This document shows, one piece after another, positions 49,154 through 57,622 of a DNA stretch of 64,000 nucleotides. Made by a program: the position numbers and the translations under genes. Source of the DNA: Modestobacter roseus (GTDB taxonomy: Bacteria > Actinomycetota > Actinomycetes > Mycobacteriales > Geodermatophilaceae); assembly GCF_007994135.1 (NCBI RefSeq), contig NZ_VLKF01000001.1:124001-188000 (forward strand), written 5' to 3'. A model generated the notes under the pieces. The model ran no database searches. It was not told where the DNA came from and worked only from the letters and a program-made list of their open reading frames with translations. Numbering within the stretch: the first letter of the stretch is position 1; each line of letters begins with the position of its first letter.

Positions 49154-49472
49154 CCGGGCTGCTGCGCAGTGAATGGACCACGCTCGGGTCGCTGCGCTCC
49201 ACCTGAGCGGTGGCGGTGTACGCGCTCCTCGCGGTCGGGTTCGGCTGGCTGGCGGCGGCCACCACGCCGTCGGCCGAGGACCGGTGTTCGGGCTCCCGCT
49301 GTTCGGCGACCTCGCCGCCTCGCTGGCGCAGGCGCTGCCGGTGCTCGGGGTCGGCGGGGTGCCCTTCCTGGCCGACGGTCCGGGGTGGCCGGTCGGGTTG
49401 GCCGTCACGGCCGCCTGGGCAGGTGCCGTGTGGTTCCTGGCGGCGCTCCTGCTGGTCCGCCGCGACGTGTAG
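49150..49472 (+). pseudogene. ABC permease remnant, multiply disrupted
   Basis: Starts ATG 49150 (MTGLLRSEWTTLGSLRST) and hits TGA at 49204-49206. The frame resumes with AVAVYALLAVGFGWLAAATT, then shifts to another frame reading VFGLPLFGDLAASLAQALPV and ends ALLLVRRDV-TAG at 49470-49472. This is the start and end of an ABC-2 permease with a stop, a frameshift and an internal deletion. With the ATPase remnant it records a lost exporter. Confidence 0.75.
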
Positions 49473-49576
49473 CGGGTGTGTGCCGGTCCCCAGCGGGGTG
49501 TGCGCCGCGCCCCAGCGGGTAGTGCGCGGCCGGACCGCGGCGCGCCCCGCCCGGCCATCGGGCAGGAGGAACGACC

Positions 49577-50398
49577 GTGGCCATCCGCGAGGAGGACGCC
49601 CGGGAGGAGCTCGGCGAGACGCCGGGCCCCACCGAGGACGAACTGCAGGAGGCGTTCGACGCCATCGTCAGCGACGGCGCCCAGCGCCTGCACCGCAGCT
49701 GGCGCGAGGTGCTCACCACCGGCTTCGCCGGCGGGCTCGAGGTGGCCACCGGCGTGCTGCTGCTGTTCGCCGTCTACGCGGAGACGGGCAGCCACCTGCT
49801 GGCCGGGCTCGCCTTTTCCGTCGGCTTCATCGCCCTGCTGCTGGCCCGCAGCGAGCTGTTCACCGAGGGCTTCCTCGTGCCGGTGACCGCGGTGGCCGCC
49901 GGCCGGGCCAGCCTCGCGCAGCTGGGCAAGCTGTGGAGCGGCACCCTGCTGACGAACCTGCTCGGCGGGTGGATGTTCATGTGGCTCGTCGTGCGGGCGT
50001 TCCCCGACCTCCGGGCCACGGCGATCGAGAGCGCCGTCCACTTCGTCGACGCCCCGCTGGACCTCCAGTCGGCGTCACTGGCCTTCCTGGCCGGGATCGC
50101 CATCACGCTGATGACCCGGATGCAGCACGGCACCGAGTCCGACCCGGCGAAGATCGTCGCCGCGATCGCCGGGGCGTTCGTGCTCGCCGGTCTCCAGCTG
50201 TTCCACTCGATCCTGGACTCGCTGATCGTCTTCGCCGCGCTGCACGCCGGGGCGCCGTTCGGCTACGGCGACTGGCTGGCCTGGTTCTGGTACACCACCC
50301 TGCTCAACATGGCCGGGGGCCTGTTCGTGGTGACCCTGCTCCGGCTGGTCCGCAGCAAGCAGATGATCCAGGACGAGCGCGCCGCGGCCGGGGCCTGA
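49577..50398 (+). CDS. formate/nitrite transporter (FNT) family protein, 273 aa
   Basis: Pentameric FNT-type channel for small monovalent anions, YfdC-like subgroup. Six membrane segments: TGFAGGLEVATGVLLLFAVY, LLAGLAFSVGFIALLLARSE, LWSGTLLTNLLGGWMFMWLV, ASLAFLAGIAITLMTRMQHG, FVLAGLQLFHSILDSLIVFA and WFWYTTLLNMAGGLFVVTLL. The selectivity motif ARSELFTEGFLVP is kept. An acidic 35-residue N-terminus precedes the first helix. GTG 49577 follows AGGAGGAACGACC. Confidence 0.9.
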   Translation: MAIREEDAREELGETPGPTEDELQEAFDAIVSDGAQRLHRSWREVLTTGFAGGLEVATGVLLLFAVYAETGSHLLAGLAFSVGFIALLLARSELFTEGFLVPVTAVAAGRASLAQLGKLWSGTLLTNLLGGWMFMWLVVRAFPDLRATAIESAVHFVDAPLDLQSASLAFLAGIAITLMTRMQHGTESDPAKIVAAIAGAFVLAGLQLFHSILDSLIVFAALHAGAPFGYGDWLAWFWYTTLLNMAGGLFVVTLLRLVRSKQMIQDERAAAGA

Positions 50399-50401
50399 CG
50401 A

Positions 50402-50962
50402 TCAGCCGCGCGCCGCGCGGCGCATCGTCGTCACGTACCGGTCCAGCGCCAGTGCCTGCACCCGGCTGCTGACCGGGGCGCCGAGGCGGGCGAGCGGGGT
50501 GGCCAGCCGGGAGAAGGCGCGCAGCTCGTAGTGGACCTCGCCGTCGGGGTCCCGGGTGACGACGAAGCTCTCCTCGCCGCTCTCCGGGTGGCCGGGCAGC
50601 GTGCCGTAGGCGAACCCGCGCCGATCGGGCTCGTCGACCACCCACACGACGCGGCACGGGACGTCCAGGCCCAGCCGGCGCAACCCGGCGGTCATCAGCA
50701 CGACGGTGCCGACGGCGCTGGCCGGGCCGCTGGCGTGGACCCGCAGGCCGGCACCGCGCTGGGCGGCCCAGCGGAACACGGCCGCGGCGGCGTGGTCGAA
50801 CGCGACGGGCCCCGAGCCGAGGTGCTCGCGACGGTCCACGTGGTGGTAGCCGGCCGGCAGCTCGGCGTCCCGGGTGGCGCCCACCTCGGGGTAGGTGAAC
50901 GGGGCGTCGGCGAGCTGGGCGAGGGTCGTGCGGCGGAGGATTCCCACCCGGCCAGTGTGCAC
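50402..50962 (-). CDS. DUF1990 family protein, 186 aa
   Basis: Matches the DUF1990 pattern: PFTYPEVGATRDAELPAGYH, VDRREHLGSGPVAFDHAAAA, GFAYGTLPGHPESGEESFVV and YELRAFSRLATPLARLG. The fold is likely START-like (ligand-binding), with unknown ligand. The start may be GTG 50947 (VGILRRTTLAQL) rather than 50962. Convergent with the FNT gene with only three bases between stops. Confidence 0.85.
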   Translation of the reverse strand: MHTGRVGILRRTTLAQLADAPFTYPEVGATRDAELPAGYHHVDRREHLGSGPVAFDHAAAAVFRWAAQRGAGLRVHASGPASAVGTVVLMTAGLRRLGLDVPCRVVWVVDEPDRRGFAYGTLPGHPESGEESFVVTRDPDGEVHYELRAFSRLATPLARLGAPVSSRVQALALDRYVTTMRRAARG

Positions 50963-50968
50963 GCCGGC

Positions 50969-52534
50969 TCAGGCGCGGGCGCTGTGCTCCCGCAGGCGCT
51001 GCTCCACCGCGGCCACCAGCGCCGGCAGCTCCGCGGACGGGATGGCGCCGCCCAGCCAGAAGCCCTGGATCTCGTCGCACCGCAGGGCGGTGAGCTCCCG
51101 CCAGGTGGCGACGCTCTCCACCCCCTCGGCGACCACCCGCAGGCCCAGGTCGTGCGCCAGCCCGATGATCGCCTTCACGATCGTGCGCGAGCCGGCGTCG
51201 GTGAGCATGCCCATCACGAACGAGCGGTCGACCTTGAGCGTCTGCACCGGCAGCTGCGACAGGTAGGCCAGCGAGGCGTGCCCGGTGCCGAAGTCGTCCA
51301 CGGACAGGCCGACGCCCAGCAGCCGCAGCTGGCGGAGCACCTCCCTCGCCCGGGCCGGGTCCTCCATCACGGCGGTCTCGGTGATCTCCAGCTCCAGTGC
51401 CCCCGGGGCCACCCCGGCATCGCGCAGCAGGGCGGCGACGTGGCCGGGCAGCTCGAGGTCACCGAGGCTGCGCGCGGAGAGGTTGACCGCGACCCGCAAC
51501 GGCCGACCGGCGTCGGCCCAGGCGCGGCTGTCCGCGAGGGCCTGCACCAGGACCGCGTCGGTGAGCTCCCGGATCAGCCCGGTCTGCTCGGCCAGGTCGA
51601 TGAACGACCCGGGCAGCAGCAGACCCCGGCGCGGGTGCTCCCAGCGGACGAGGCCCTCGACCCCGATCACCCGGCCGGTGCGCAGGCAGACCTGCGGCTG
51701 GTAGTGCAGCCGCAGTTCACCGGCCGCGACGGCCCGGCGCAGCTCACCGTGCAGCACCAGCCGGTCGGCGTCGAAGGTGTCGATGGCGGGGGAGTAGACG
51801 ACCAGCCCCGTCCGGTGGGTCCGGGCGTCGGCGAAGGCGACGTCGGCCCGGCGCATGAGCTCCAGCGGGTCCGTCACGGGGCCGGCGGCCAGGCCCGCGC
51901 AGACGGACACGTCCAGGGAGAGTTCGCCCAGCTGCACCGGCTGCTGCAGGGCGGTGAGCAGGCCGAGTGCCGAGGTGCCCGGGTCCGCGGTGGCCGCCCC
52001 GGTGAACAGCACGCCGAACTCGTCGCCGCCCAACCGCGCCACCACGGCACCGGTCGGCGCCTCGGCAGTGAGCCGGTCGGCCACGGCGCGCAGCAGGTCG
52101 TTGGCGGTGTCGTGGCCCAGGGTGGCGTTCACGTCGCCGAACCCGTCCAGGTCGATGAACAGCAGCGCCGGTGGCGTCGCGGCCTCGGCGGCCAGCGCGC
52201 CGTCGACGGCTGCGGCGAAGGCGTCGCGGTTGAGCAGGCCGGTGAGCAGGTCGTGGCGAGCGCGGTGGGAGAGATCGGACTCGGCGCGGGCCCGCCGGCG
52301 GTGCTCGCGCTTGAGCTGGGCGCCGCGGCGGGCACCGAAGACGATCATGAACAGGTGGCTGCCGGCCAGCAGCACCACCAGGTGGTCGACCGGGACGGGC
52401 CCCCGCGACCAGCGGACCAGGGTGGCGGGCAGGTCCACGGCCACGCTGACCGCCCCGAGCGCGAGGGTCAGGGCGGCGACCACGCAGAACTCGACCAGCA
52501 CGGTGCGGCGCAGTCCGGCGGCGTTCTCACCCAC
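50969..52534 (-). CDS. GGDEF-EAL dual-domain c-di-GMP protein, 521 aa
   Basis: Two membrane segments (FCVVAALTLALGAVSVAVDL and VPVDHLVVLLAGSHLFMIVF) precede a diguanylate cyclase domain (about 90-250) with intact active loop RLGGDEFGVL. A phosphodiesterase domain follows (about 265-515). The EAL motif reads EGL (VEGLVRW), a tolerated variant that keeps the metal-binding Glu; VNLSARSL, EITETAVM, DDFGTGHASLAYL, KVDRSF and AEGVES are all present. Both activities are therefore possible. GTG 52534 follows a GGGGAGG ribosome site. Confidence 0.93.
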   Translation of the reverse strand: MGENAAGLRRTVLVEFCVVAALTLALGAVSVAVDLPATLVRWSRGPVPVDHLVVLLAGSHLFMIVFGARRGAQLKREHRRRARAESDLSHRARHDLLTGLLNRDAFAAAVDGALAAEAATPPALLFIDLDGFGDVNATLGHDTANDLLRAVADRLTAEAPTGAVVARLGGDEFGVLFTGAATADPGTSALGLLTALQQPVQLGELSLDVSVCAGLAAGPVTDPLELMRRADVAFADARTHRTGLVVYSPAIDTFDADRLVLHGELRRAVAAGELRLHYQPQVCLRTGRVIGVEGLVRWEHPRRGLLLPGSFIDLAEQTGLIRELTDAVLVQALADSRAWADAGRPLRVAVNLSARSLGDLELPGHVAALLRDAGVAPGALELEITETAVMEDPARAREVLRQLRLLGVGLSVDDFGTGHASLAYLSQLPVQTLKVDRSFVMGMLTDAGSRTIVKAIIGLAHDLGLRVVAEGVESVATWRELTALRCDEIQGFWLGGAIPSAELPALVAAVEQRLREHSARA

Positions 52535-52692
52535 GCTGCCTCCCCGACGCCGGGGGCACCGACCTCTCGGTGGTCGGGTGCCCATCGGTGCACCGTCGTC
52601 CGCGACCTGTTCCGGCTGGAGGGGCCACCGGGCCCGGCTCACCACATCGGGGGAGTGGGACGTGCCGGCCCGGGCGGTACGTTGAGCCCACT

Positions 52693-53550
52693 GTGCTGCC
52701 CGCCGTCACCGCCACCCGCTACGTCACCCCGCTCCGCGAGGGTGGCTCGCTGCCCGGCCTCATGGAGGCCGACGACCTGGGCACCTACGTGGTCAAGTGG
52801 CGGGCGGCCGGGCAGGGCGTCAAGGTGCTCGCTGCCGAGGTGGTCTGCGGGGAGCTGGCCCGCCGGCTGTCGCTGCCGGTGCCGGCCCTGGTCACCGTCG
52901 ACGTCGCCCCGGAGCTCGCGGTCGGGGAGCCGGACGTCGAGGTGCAGGAGCTGCTGCGGAACTCGGCCGGGGTGAACCTCGGGATGGACTACCTGCCCGG
53001 TGCGCTGGACTTCGAGGCCGGCGCCGCCCGGGTGTCGCCGGAGCTGGCCGGGCGGGTGCTCTGGTTCGACGCGCTCGTCGGCAACGTCGACCGGTCCTGG
53101 CGCAACCCGAACATGCTCTTCTGGCACGACCGGCTGCACCTGATCGACCACGGGGCCTCGCTCACCTTCCACCACAACTGGGCGGGGGCCGACGCCGCGG
53201 TGAGCCGCCCGTACGACGCCGCCCAGCACGCGCTGGTCGAGTGCGAGCCCGACGTGCCCGCCGCCGACGCGGCGCTGGCGCCCCGGGTCACCCGGGAGCT
53301 GCTGCACGAGGTCCTCGCGCTGGTGCCCGACGCCTGGCTGGAGGGCCCCGGCGCCGACGACGGGCCCGCGGACGTGCGGGGTCGCTACGTCGACCAGCTG
53401 CTGGCCCGGCTGGTCGCCCGCGACTCCTGGCTGCCCGGCCTGGTCGGCGCCGCCCGATCCGGCGGTGCGGGACGGCGCTCGGCGCCGCGTGGGGAGAACC
53501 GGCCGTCCTGGCTCGGCCCCCCGCCGCCCGAGGGCGTGACGCAGCGGTGA
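52693..53550 (+). CDS. HipA-like kinase-fold protein, 285 aa
   Basis: Shares the HipA/PI3-4-kinase-like catalytic pattern. N-terminal nucleotide-binding part: LMEADDLGTYVVKWRAAGQG with Lys in VVKW, then AAEVVCGELARRLSLPVPAL. Catalytic loop: LVGNVDRSWRNPNML (Asp and Asn). Metal-binding Asp: HLIDHGASLTFHHNW. It lacks the N-terminal HipA_N domain and no HipB-like DNA-binding partner is next to it; instead it overlaps a DUF3037 gene by four bases. Substrate unknown. GTG 52693 gives VLPAVTATRYVTPLREGGSL. Confidence 0.85.
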   Translation: MLPAVTATRYVTPLREGGSLPGLMEADDLGTYVVKWRAAGQGVKVLAAEVVCGELARRLSLPVPALVTVDVAPELAVGEPDVEVQELLRNSAGVNLGMDYLPGALDFEAGAARVSPELAGRVLWFDALVGNVDRSWRNPNMLFWHDRLHLIDHGASLTFHHNWAGADAAVSRPYDAAQHALVECEPDVPAADAALAPRVTRELLHEVLALVPDAWLEGPGADDGPADVRGRYVDQLLARLVARDSWLPGLVGAARSGGAGRRSAPRGENRPSWLGPPPPEGVTQR

Positions 53551-53936
53551 GGCAGACCTTCGAGTACGCCGTGCTGCGCGTGGTGCCCCGGGTGGAGCGG
53601 GGGGAGTGCCTCAACGCCGGGGTGCTCGTCTACTGCCGCCAGCTGGACTACCTGGGCGCCCGGCTGCACCTGGACGTCGACCGGCTGCGGGCGCTCGACC
53701 CGACCGCCGACCCGGCGGCCATCGGTGCCGCGCTGCAGGCGGCCGGCGACGTCTGCGCGGCCGAGCCCGCCGCCGGGGCGGCGGGCCGGGAGGTGCTGGG
53801 CTCGCGGTTCCGCTGGCTCACCGCGCCACGGAGCACCGTCGTCCAGCCGGGGCCGGTGCACACCGGCCTGACCGCCGACCCCGACGCCGAGGCCGACCGG
53901 CTGCTGCGGCTGCTGGTCCTGCCCGTCGAGGGCTGA
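53547..53936 (+). CDS. DUF3037 protein, partner of the HipA-like kinase, 129 aa
   Basis: Begins RQTFEYAVLRVVPRVERGEC then LNAGVLVYCRQLDYLGARL, the DUF3037 signature. GTG 53547 overlaps the HipA-like stop. The pairing of these two families is recurrent in bacteria, pointing to one biochemical unit, but the activity of neither is established. It ends ten bases before the convergent pterin dehydratase stop. Confidence 0.87.
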   Translation: MRQTFEYAVLRVVPRVERGECLNAGVLVYCRQLDYLGARLHLDVDRLRALDPTADPAAIGAALQAAGDVCAAEPAAGAAGREVLGSRFRWLTAPRSTVVQPGPVHTGLTADPDAEADRLLRLLVLPVEG

Positions 53937-53946
53937 GGTAGGGCCT

Positions 53947-54318
53947 CTATGCGCCGCTGCCGGGCTGACGGTCCGGGGCGAGCAGCGTGTCGACCTGGGC
54001 GGCCAGCTCGGGGTCGGTGTCGGTGAACGGCGCCAGCGCCTCGTCGGCGCGCCGGGCGTACTCGACGTCCAGCTCCGTCACGCCCCCGGCGGAGTGCGTC
54101 GTGACGGCGATCCGCAGCGTGCGCCAGCGGACGTCGACGTCGGGGTGGTGGTCCAGCTCGCCGGCGGCCAGCGCCAGGTCGGCCATCACCTCGGCCGCGT
54201 CGGCGAAGTCGATCCCCTGGACGGTCCGCTCGATGCCGGAGGTGTCCCCGGACCACTCGGGCAGCCCGGCGAGAGCGGCGGTGAGCTGGTCGGGTGTCAG
54301 CGGGGTGCGGCGGGCCAT
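53947..54318 (-). CDS. pterin-4a-carbinolamine dehydratase, 123 aa
   Basis: Dehydrates 4a-hydroxytetrahydropterin in pterin recycling. The family motif is ELDHHPDVDVRWRTLRIAVT (active His-His), preceded by VQGIDFADAAEVMADLAL. Length slightly above usual owing to an acidic C-terminal tail. It lies 33 bases downstream of cysH on the same strand and may be co-transcribed, without clear functional link. Confidence 0.93.
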   Translation of the reverse strand: MARRTPLTPDQLTAALAGLPEWSGDTSGIERTVQGIDFADAAEVMADLALAAGELDHHPDVDVRWRTLRIAVTTHSAGGVTELDVEYARRADEALAPFTDTDPELAAQVDTLLAPDRQPGSGA

Positions 54319-54351
54319 GCCGTCAGTGTGGCCGAGCCCCGATGATGGCGC

Positions 54352-55065
54352 TCAGACGTGCAGCCCGCACTCCACCTTGTTCTTGCCCGCCCAGCGGCCC
54401 GCGCGCGGGTCCTCGCCGGGGGCGACCGGCCGGGTGCAGGGGGCGCAGCCGATCGAGGCGTATCCGATCTCGGCCAGCGGGTTCACCGGCACCTGGTGCT
54501 CGGCGATGTAGCCGTCGACGTGCTCCTGCGTCCACGCCGCCAGCGGGTTCACCTTCACCATGCCCCGCTTGGCGTCCCAGTCGACGACCTTGGTGGCGGC
54601 CCGGGTGACCGCCTCGTCGCGCCGCACGCCCGAGCCCCAGGCCACGAAGGCGGCCAGCGCCTGCGCCAGCGGCTGCACCTTGCGCAGCGAGCAGCACAGG
54701 TCCGGGTCGCGCTCGTACAGCTTCGGGCCGTGCGCGGCGTCCTGCTCGGCCACCGAGAGCGGCGGCTGCACGTTGTGCAGCGTGATCGGCAGGACGCCGG
54801 TGATCCAGTCGCGGGTGCCGATCGTCTCGGCGAAGTGGTAGCCGGTGTCGAGGAAGACGACGTTCACCCCGGGGACGGCGCGGCTGGCCAGGTGCGCGAG
54901 CAGTCCGTCGGCCATGCTGGAGGTGATCGCGAACCCGTCGCCGAAGGTCTCCCCGGCCCAGGTGAGCACGGCGAGTGCCTGCTCCACCGGGTCGGCGATG
55001 CCCTCGAAGCGGGCCTCGGCCTCGGCGGCCAGCTCCGGCGTCGGCTGGACGAGGGACGTGGTCAC
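54352..55065 (-). CDS. cysH: phosphoadenylyl/adenylyl-sulfate reductase, 237 aa
   Basis: Reduces (P)APS to sulfite. The iron-sulfur cysteine pairs CCSLRK and GCAPCTRP indicate the 4Fe-4S, APS-using type common in actinobacteria. The C-terminal catalytic Cys is in KVECGLH. ITSSMADGLLAHLAS corresponds to the nucleotide loop. GTG 55065 overlaps the small zinc-protein stop by four bases; the longer upstream frame is not needed. Last enzyme gene of the sir-zinc protein-cysH operon. Confidence 0.95.
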   Translation of the reverse strand: MTTSLVQPTPELAAEAEARFEGIADPVEQALAVLTWAGETFGDGFAITSSMADGLLAHLASRAVPGVNVVFLDTGYHFAETIGTRDWITGVLPITLHNVQPPLSVAEQDAAHGPKLYERDPDLCCSLRKVQPLAQALAAFVAWGSGVRRDEAVTRAATKVVDWDAKRGMVKVNPLAAWTQEHVDGYIAEHQVPVNPLAEIGYASIGCAPCTRPVAPGEDPRAGRWAGKNKVECGLHV

Positions 55066-55232
55066 GGTCGGTTCACCCCAGTTCCGGTCAGGTGCACGGT
55101 GAAGGTGCGCAGGCACGACGTGCAGTGCCAGCCCCCACCCTCCGGGACGAGGTCCTCGTCGCCGCAGTACGGGCAGTGGAACACCGGCAGCTGGCGGGTC
55201 CTTCCCGGTCGCGGCTCGCCCTCCTCCGACAT
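55062..55232 (-). CDS. small zinc-ribbon protein of the sulfur-assimilation operon, 56 aa
   Basis: Four cysteines in two knuckles, HCPYCGDEDLVP and WHCTSCLRTFTV, form a zinc ribbon. Start taken at ATG 55232, two bases after the sir stop; GTG 55247 inside sir is an alternative. Its stop overlaps cysH. Similar short proteins sit between sir and cysH in many actinobacteria; the role is unknown, and it may act as a metal or sulfur carrier. Confidence 0.8.
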   Translation of the reverse strand: MSEEGEPRPGRTRQLPVFHCPYCGDEDLVPEGGGWHCTSCLRTFTVHLTGTGVNRP

Positions 55233-55234
55233 GG

Positions 55235-56914
55235 TCAGACCAGCCACTCCTCTTCTGCGCGCGCGACGTACTGGGCGAAGCGCTCGCCGGGCTCGCGGCG
55301 CTCGAGGTAGCCGCGGAGGACCCGCTCGCAGTAGTCCGCGGTCTCCTCCTTGGTGATCTTGTGGCCGCGGAACTTGCGGCCGAACGAGGCCTCGACCCCG
55401 AGGTGACCGCCCAGGTGCACCTGGAAGCCCTCGACGCTCTCGCCGGCGGCATTGCGGACGATCATGCCCTTGAAGCCGATGTCCGCGGTCTGGAAGCGGG
55501 CGCAGCTGTTCGGGCAGCCGTTGACGTTGATGCCGATGGGCTCGTCGAAGTCCGGCAGCCGCCGCTCGAGCTCGGCGTAGAGCTCCTGGGCGTGCTGCTT
55601 GGTCTCGACGATCGCCAGCTTGCAGAACTCCAGGCCGGTGCAGGCCATGGTGCCGCGGCGGAAGGCGCTGGGGCGCACCAGCAGGTCGTGCTCGGCCAGC
55701 GCGGCGACCAGGTCCTCGACCCGGTCGTCGGGGACGTCGAGGATGACCAGCTTCTGCTGGGTCGTCGTACGGATGCGCCCACCCTGGGTGCCGTACTCCT
55801 CGGCGAGGTCGGCGATCCGGGTGAGCAGCGTGCCGCTGATCCGGCCGGTGCGCAGCGCGAAGCCGAGGGCGTTGGTGCCGTCCTTCTGCTTGCTGACGCC
55901 GACGTGGTCACGCGACTCGTGCTTCGGCCGGGCGGTGGCCGGGCCGTCGGGCAGCTTCTCGTGCAGGTACTCGTCCTCGAGCACCTGGCGGAACTTCTCC
56001 GGCCCCCAGTCGGCCATGAGGAACTTGATCCGGGCGTGGTTGCGCGACCGGCGGTAGCCGTAGTCGCGGAAGATCGCGGTGCAGGCGGCCCAGACGTCGC
56101 TCACCTGCTCCGGGCGGACGAAGACCCCGATCCGCTTGGCGAACATGGGGTTGGTCGACAACCCGCCGCCCACCCACAGGTCGTAGCCGACCTCGCCGGC
56201 CTCGTTCACGACGCCGTTGAGCGAGACGTCGTCGATCTCGGGCTCGGTGCAGCGGTCGACGCAACCGGACATCGACGTCTTCCACTTGCGCGGCAGGTTG
56301 CTGAACTGCGGGTCGCCCAGGTACTTCTCGACCGTCTGGGCCAGCACCTCGGAGGCGTCGACGACCTCGTCCTCGAGCACGCCGGCAAGCGGGCAGTTCA
56401 GCATCACCCGGGGCACGTCGCCGCAGGCCTCCATCGTGCTCAGGCCCACCGACTCCAGCCGCCGCCAGATCTCCGGCACGTCCTCGATCCGGATCCAGTG
56501 GTACTGGACGTTCTGCCGGTCGGTGACGTCGGCGACGTCCCGGCCGAACTCGGTGCTGATCCCACCGAGGACCCGGAGTGCCTCGCTGGTCAGCTGCCCG
56601 CCGTCGATGCGGGCCCGCATCATGAAGTAGGAGTCCTCGAGCTCCTCGGCCTCCAGCACGGCGGTCTTCCCGCCGGGGATGCCCTGGGCGCGCTGGGTGT
56701 AGAGCCCCATCCAGCGCATCCGCCCGCGCAGGTCACCGGGGTCGATGCCGCCGAAGCCGGTGTGCGCGTAGATGTCGAGGATCCGCTGACGGACGTCGAG
56801 CCCGTCGGAGTCCTTCTTCATCCGCTCGTTCGGGTTCAGCGGCTCGCGGTAGCCCAGCGCCCACTGGCCCTGTCCGCGGACGGGGCGGTTGCTGCTGCGG
56901 GTGGGGGTCGACAC
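55235..56914 (-). CDS. sir: ferredoxin-dependent sulfite reductase (siroheme), 559 aa
   Basis: Six-electron reduction of sulfite to sulfide. The siroheme/4Fe-4S cysteines are in TGLEFCKLAIVETK and NVNGCPNSCARF. MRWMGLYTQR and EACGDVPRVMLNCP correspond to the Tyr-Cys region of mycobacterial NirA/SirA. Two ferredoxin-like repeats flank the two halves. GTG 56914 (VSTPTRSSNRPV) is the chosen start; AGGAG lies 11 bases upstream, and a hairpin GCACGC-TCG-GCGTGC precedes it. Start of the operon after the leader peptide. Confidence 0.95.
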   Translation of the reverse strand: MSTPTRSSNRPVRGQGQWALGYREPLNPNERMKKDSDGLDVRQRILDIYAHTGFGGIDPGDLRGRMRWMGLYTQRAQGIPGGKTAVLEAEELEDSYFMMRARIDGGQLTSEALRVLGGISTEFGRDVADVTDRQNVQYHWIRIEDVPEIWRRLESVGLSTMEACGDVPRVMLNCPLAGVLEDEVVDASEVLAQTVEKYLGDPQFSNLPRKWKTSMSGCVDRCTEPEIDDVSLNGVVNEAGEVGYDLWVGGGLSTNPMFAKRIGVFVRPEQVSDVWAACTAIFRDYGYRRSRNHARIKFLMADWGPEKFRQVLEDEYLHEKLPDGPATARPKHESRDHVGVSKQKDGTNALGFALRTGRISGTLLTRIADLAEEYGTQGGRIRTTTQQKLVILDVPDDRVEDLVAALAEHDLLVRPSAFRRGTMACTGLEFCKLAIVETKQHAQELYAELERRLPDFDEPIGINVNGCPNSCARFQTADIGFKGMIVRNAAGESVEGFQVHLGGHLGVEASFGRKFRGHKITKEETADYCERVLRGYLERREPGERFAQYVARAEEEWLV

Positions 56915-57007
56915 TTCAGTCGTTCTCCTCTGCGCCGGCACGCCGAGCGTGCGCGACGCGGCCGGGTGTGGGTGCAGCGGGGAGGCTGCGGGGGAGCAGG
57001 GCCGTGG

Positions 57008-57094
57008 TCAGCGCGCGGCGCGACAGGCGGCGCTGGAGACCCGCGCCAGGTCGACGTGCAGGCGCTCCACGAGCAGGGCGCCGCAGTCCGTCAC
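57008..57094 (-). CDS. 28-residue leader peptide upstream of sir
   Basis: GTG 57094 to TGA 57008 reads VTDCGALLVERLHVDLARVS, then SAACRAAR. The core R-x-HVDL-x-R-x-x-S-A-x-C is shared by the short leader peptides annotated ahead of sulfur-assimilation genes in Streptomyces and relatives. Cys codons fall at positions 4 and 24, so translation could report cysteine supply. Ninety-three bases separate its stop from the sir start and include a 6-bp hairpin just before the ribosome site, consistent with attenuation. Confidence 0.7.
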   Translation of the reverse strand: MTDCGALLVERLHVDLARVSSAACRAAR

Positions 57095-57133
57095 GCCTCG
57101 ATGGTGCCACACCGCCCTTCCCTCCGGCGGTGC

Positions 57134-57607
57134 TCAGTCGGCGGCGGGGACGCCGAAGGAGCGCCACGCGCTCTCCAGCTCGACCAGCTCGGCCACCTGC
57201 GGGGGCATGGTGCCGGCGACGACGTCGGCCAGCGTCACGTTCTCCAGCACCTTCCGGTAGGCCTCCCGGGCGGCGACCCACACGTTGGCCAGGGGGGCGG
57301 CCGGGCCCGGGTACTCGACGTCCTCCGGGCGCTGGCCGTGCACCTCGGCGAGGAACCCCTGCTCCACCCGCATGACCCGTGCGATGGAGACCTCCGACGG
57401 CGGCAGGGCCAGACGGTAGCCGCCCTCCCGGCCGCGCTGGCTGGTGACCAGCCGGGCGTGCTGCAGGTCGCCCAGGATCGCCTGCAGGAACCGCGCCGGG
57501 ATGCCCTGCGCCTGGGCGATCCGCTCCGAGGTCAGCGAGTCCGGGGCCGCGGCCGCCAGCTCGACGGCGGCCCGTACCGCGTAGTCGACCCGGGCTGAGA
57601 TGCGCAC
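57134..57607 (-). CDS. Rrf2 family transcription regulator without cysteines, 157 aa
   Basis: Winged-helix regulator: VRISARVDYAVRAAVELAAA, IAQAQGIPARFLQAILGDLQ, and GREGGYRLALPPSEVSIARV. It has no cysteine at all, so it cannot bind the Fe-S cluster of IscR/NsrR types and is closer in kind to CymR-like sulfur regulators. GTG 57607. It lies 39 bases upstream of the leader peptide on the same strand and probably controls the sir operon. Confidence 0.9.
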   Translation of the reverse strand: MRISARVDYAVRAAVELAAAAPDSLTSERIAQAQGIPARFLQAILGDLQHARLVTSQRGREGGYRLALPPSEVSIARVMRVEQGFLAEVHGQRPEDVEYPGPAAPLANVWVAAREAYRKVLENVTLADVVAGTMPPQVAELVELESAWRSFGVPAAD

Positions 57608-57622
57608 GGCGCCCATCCTGCC

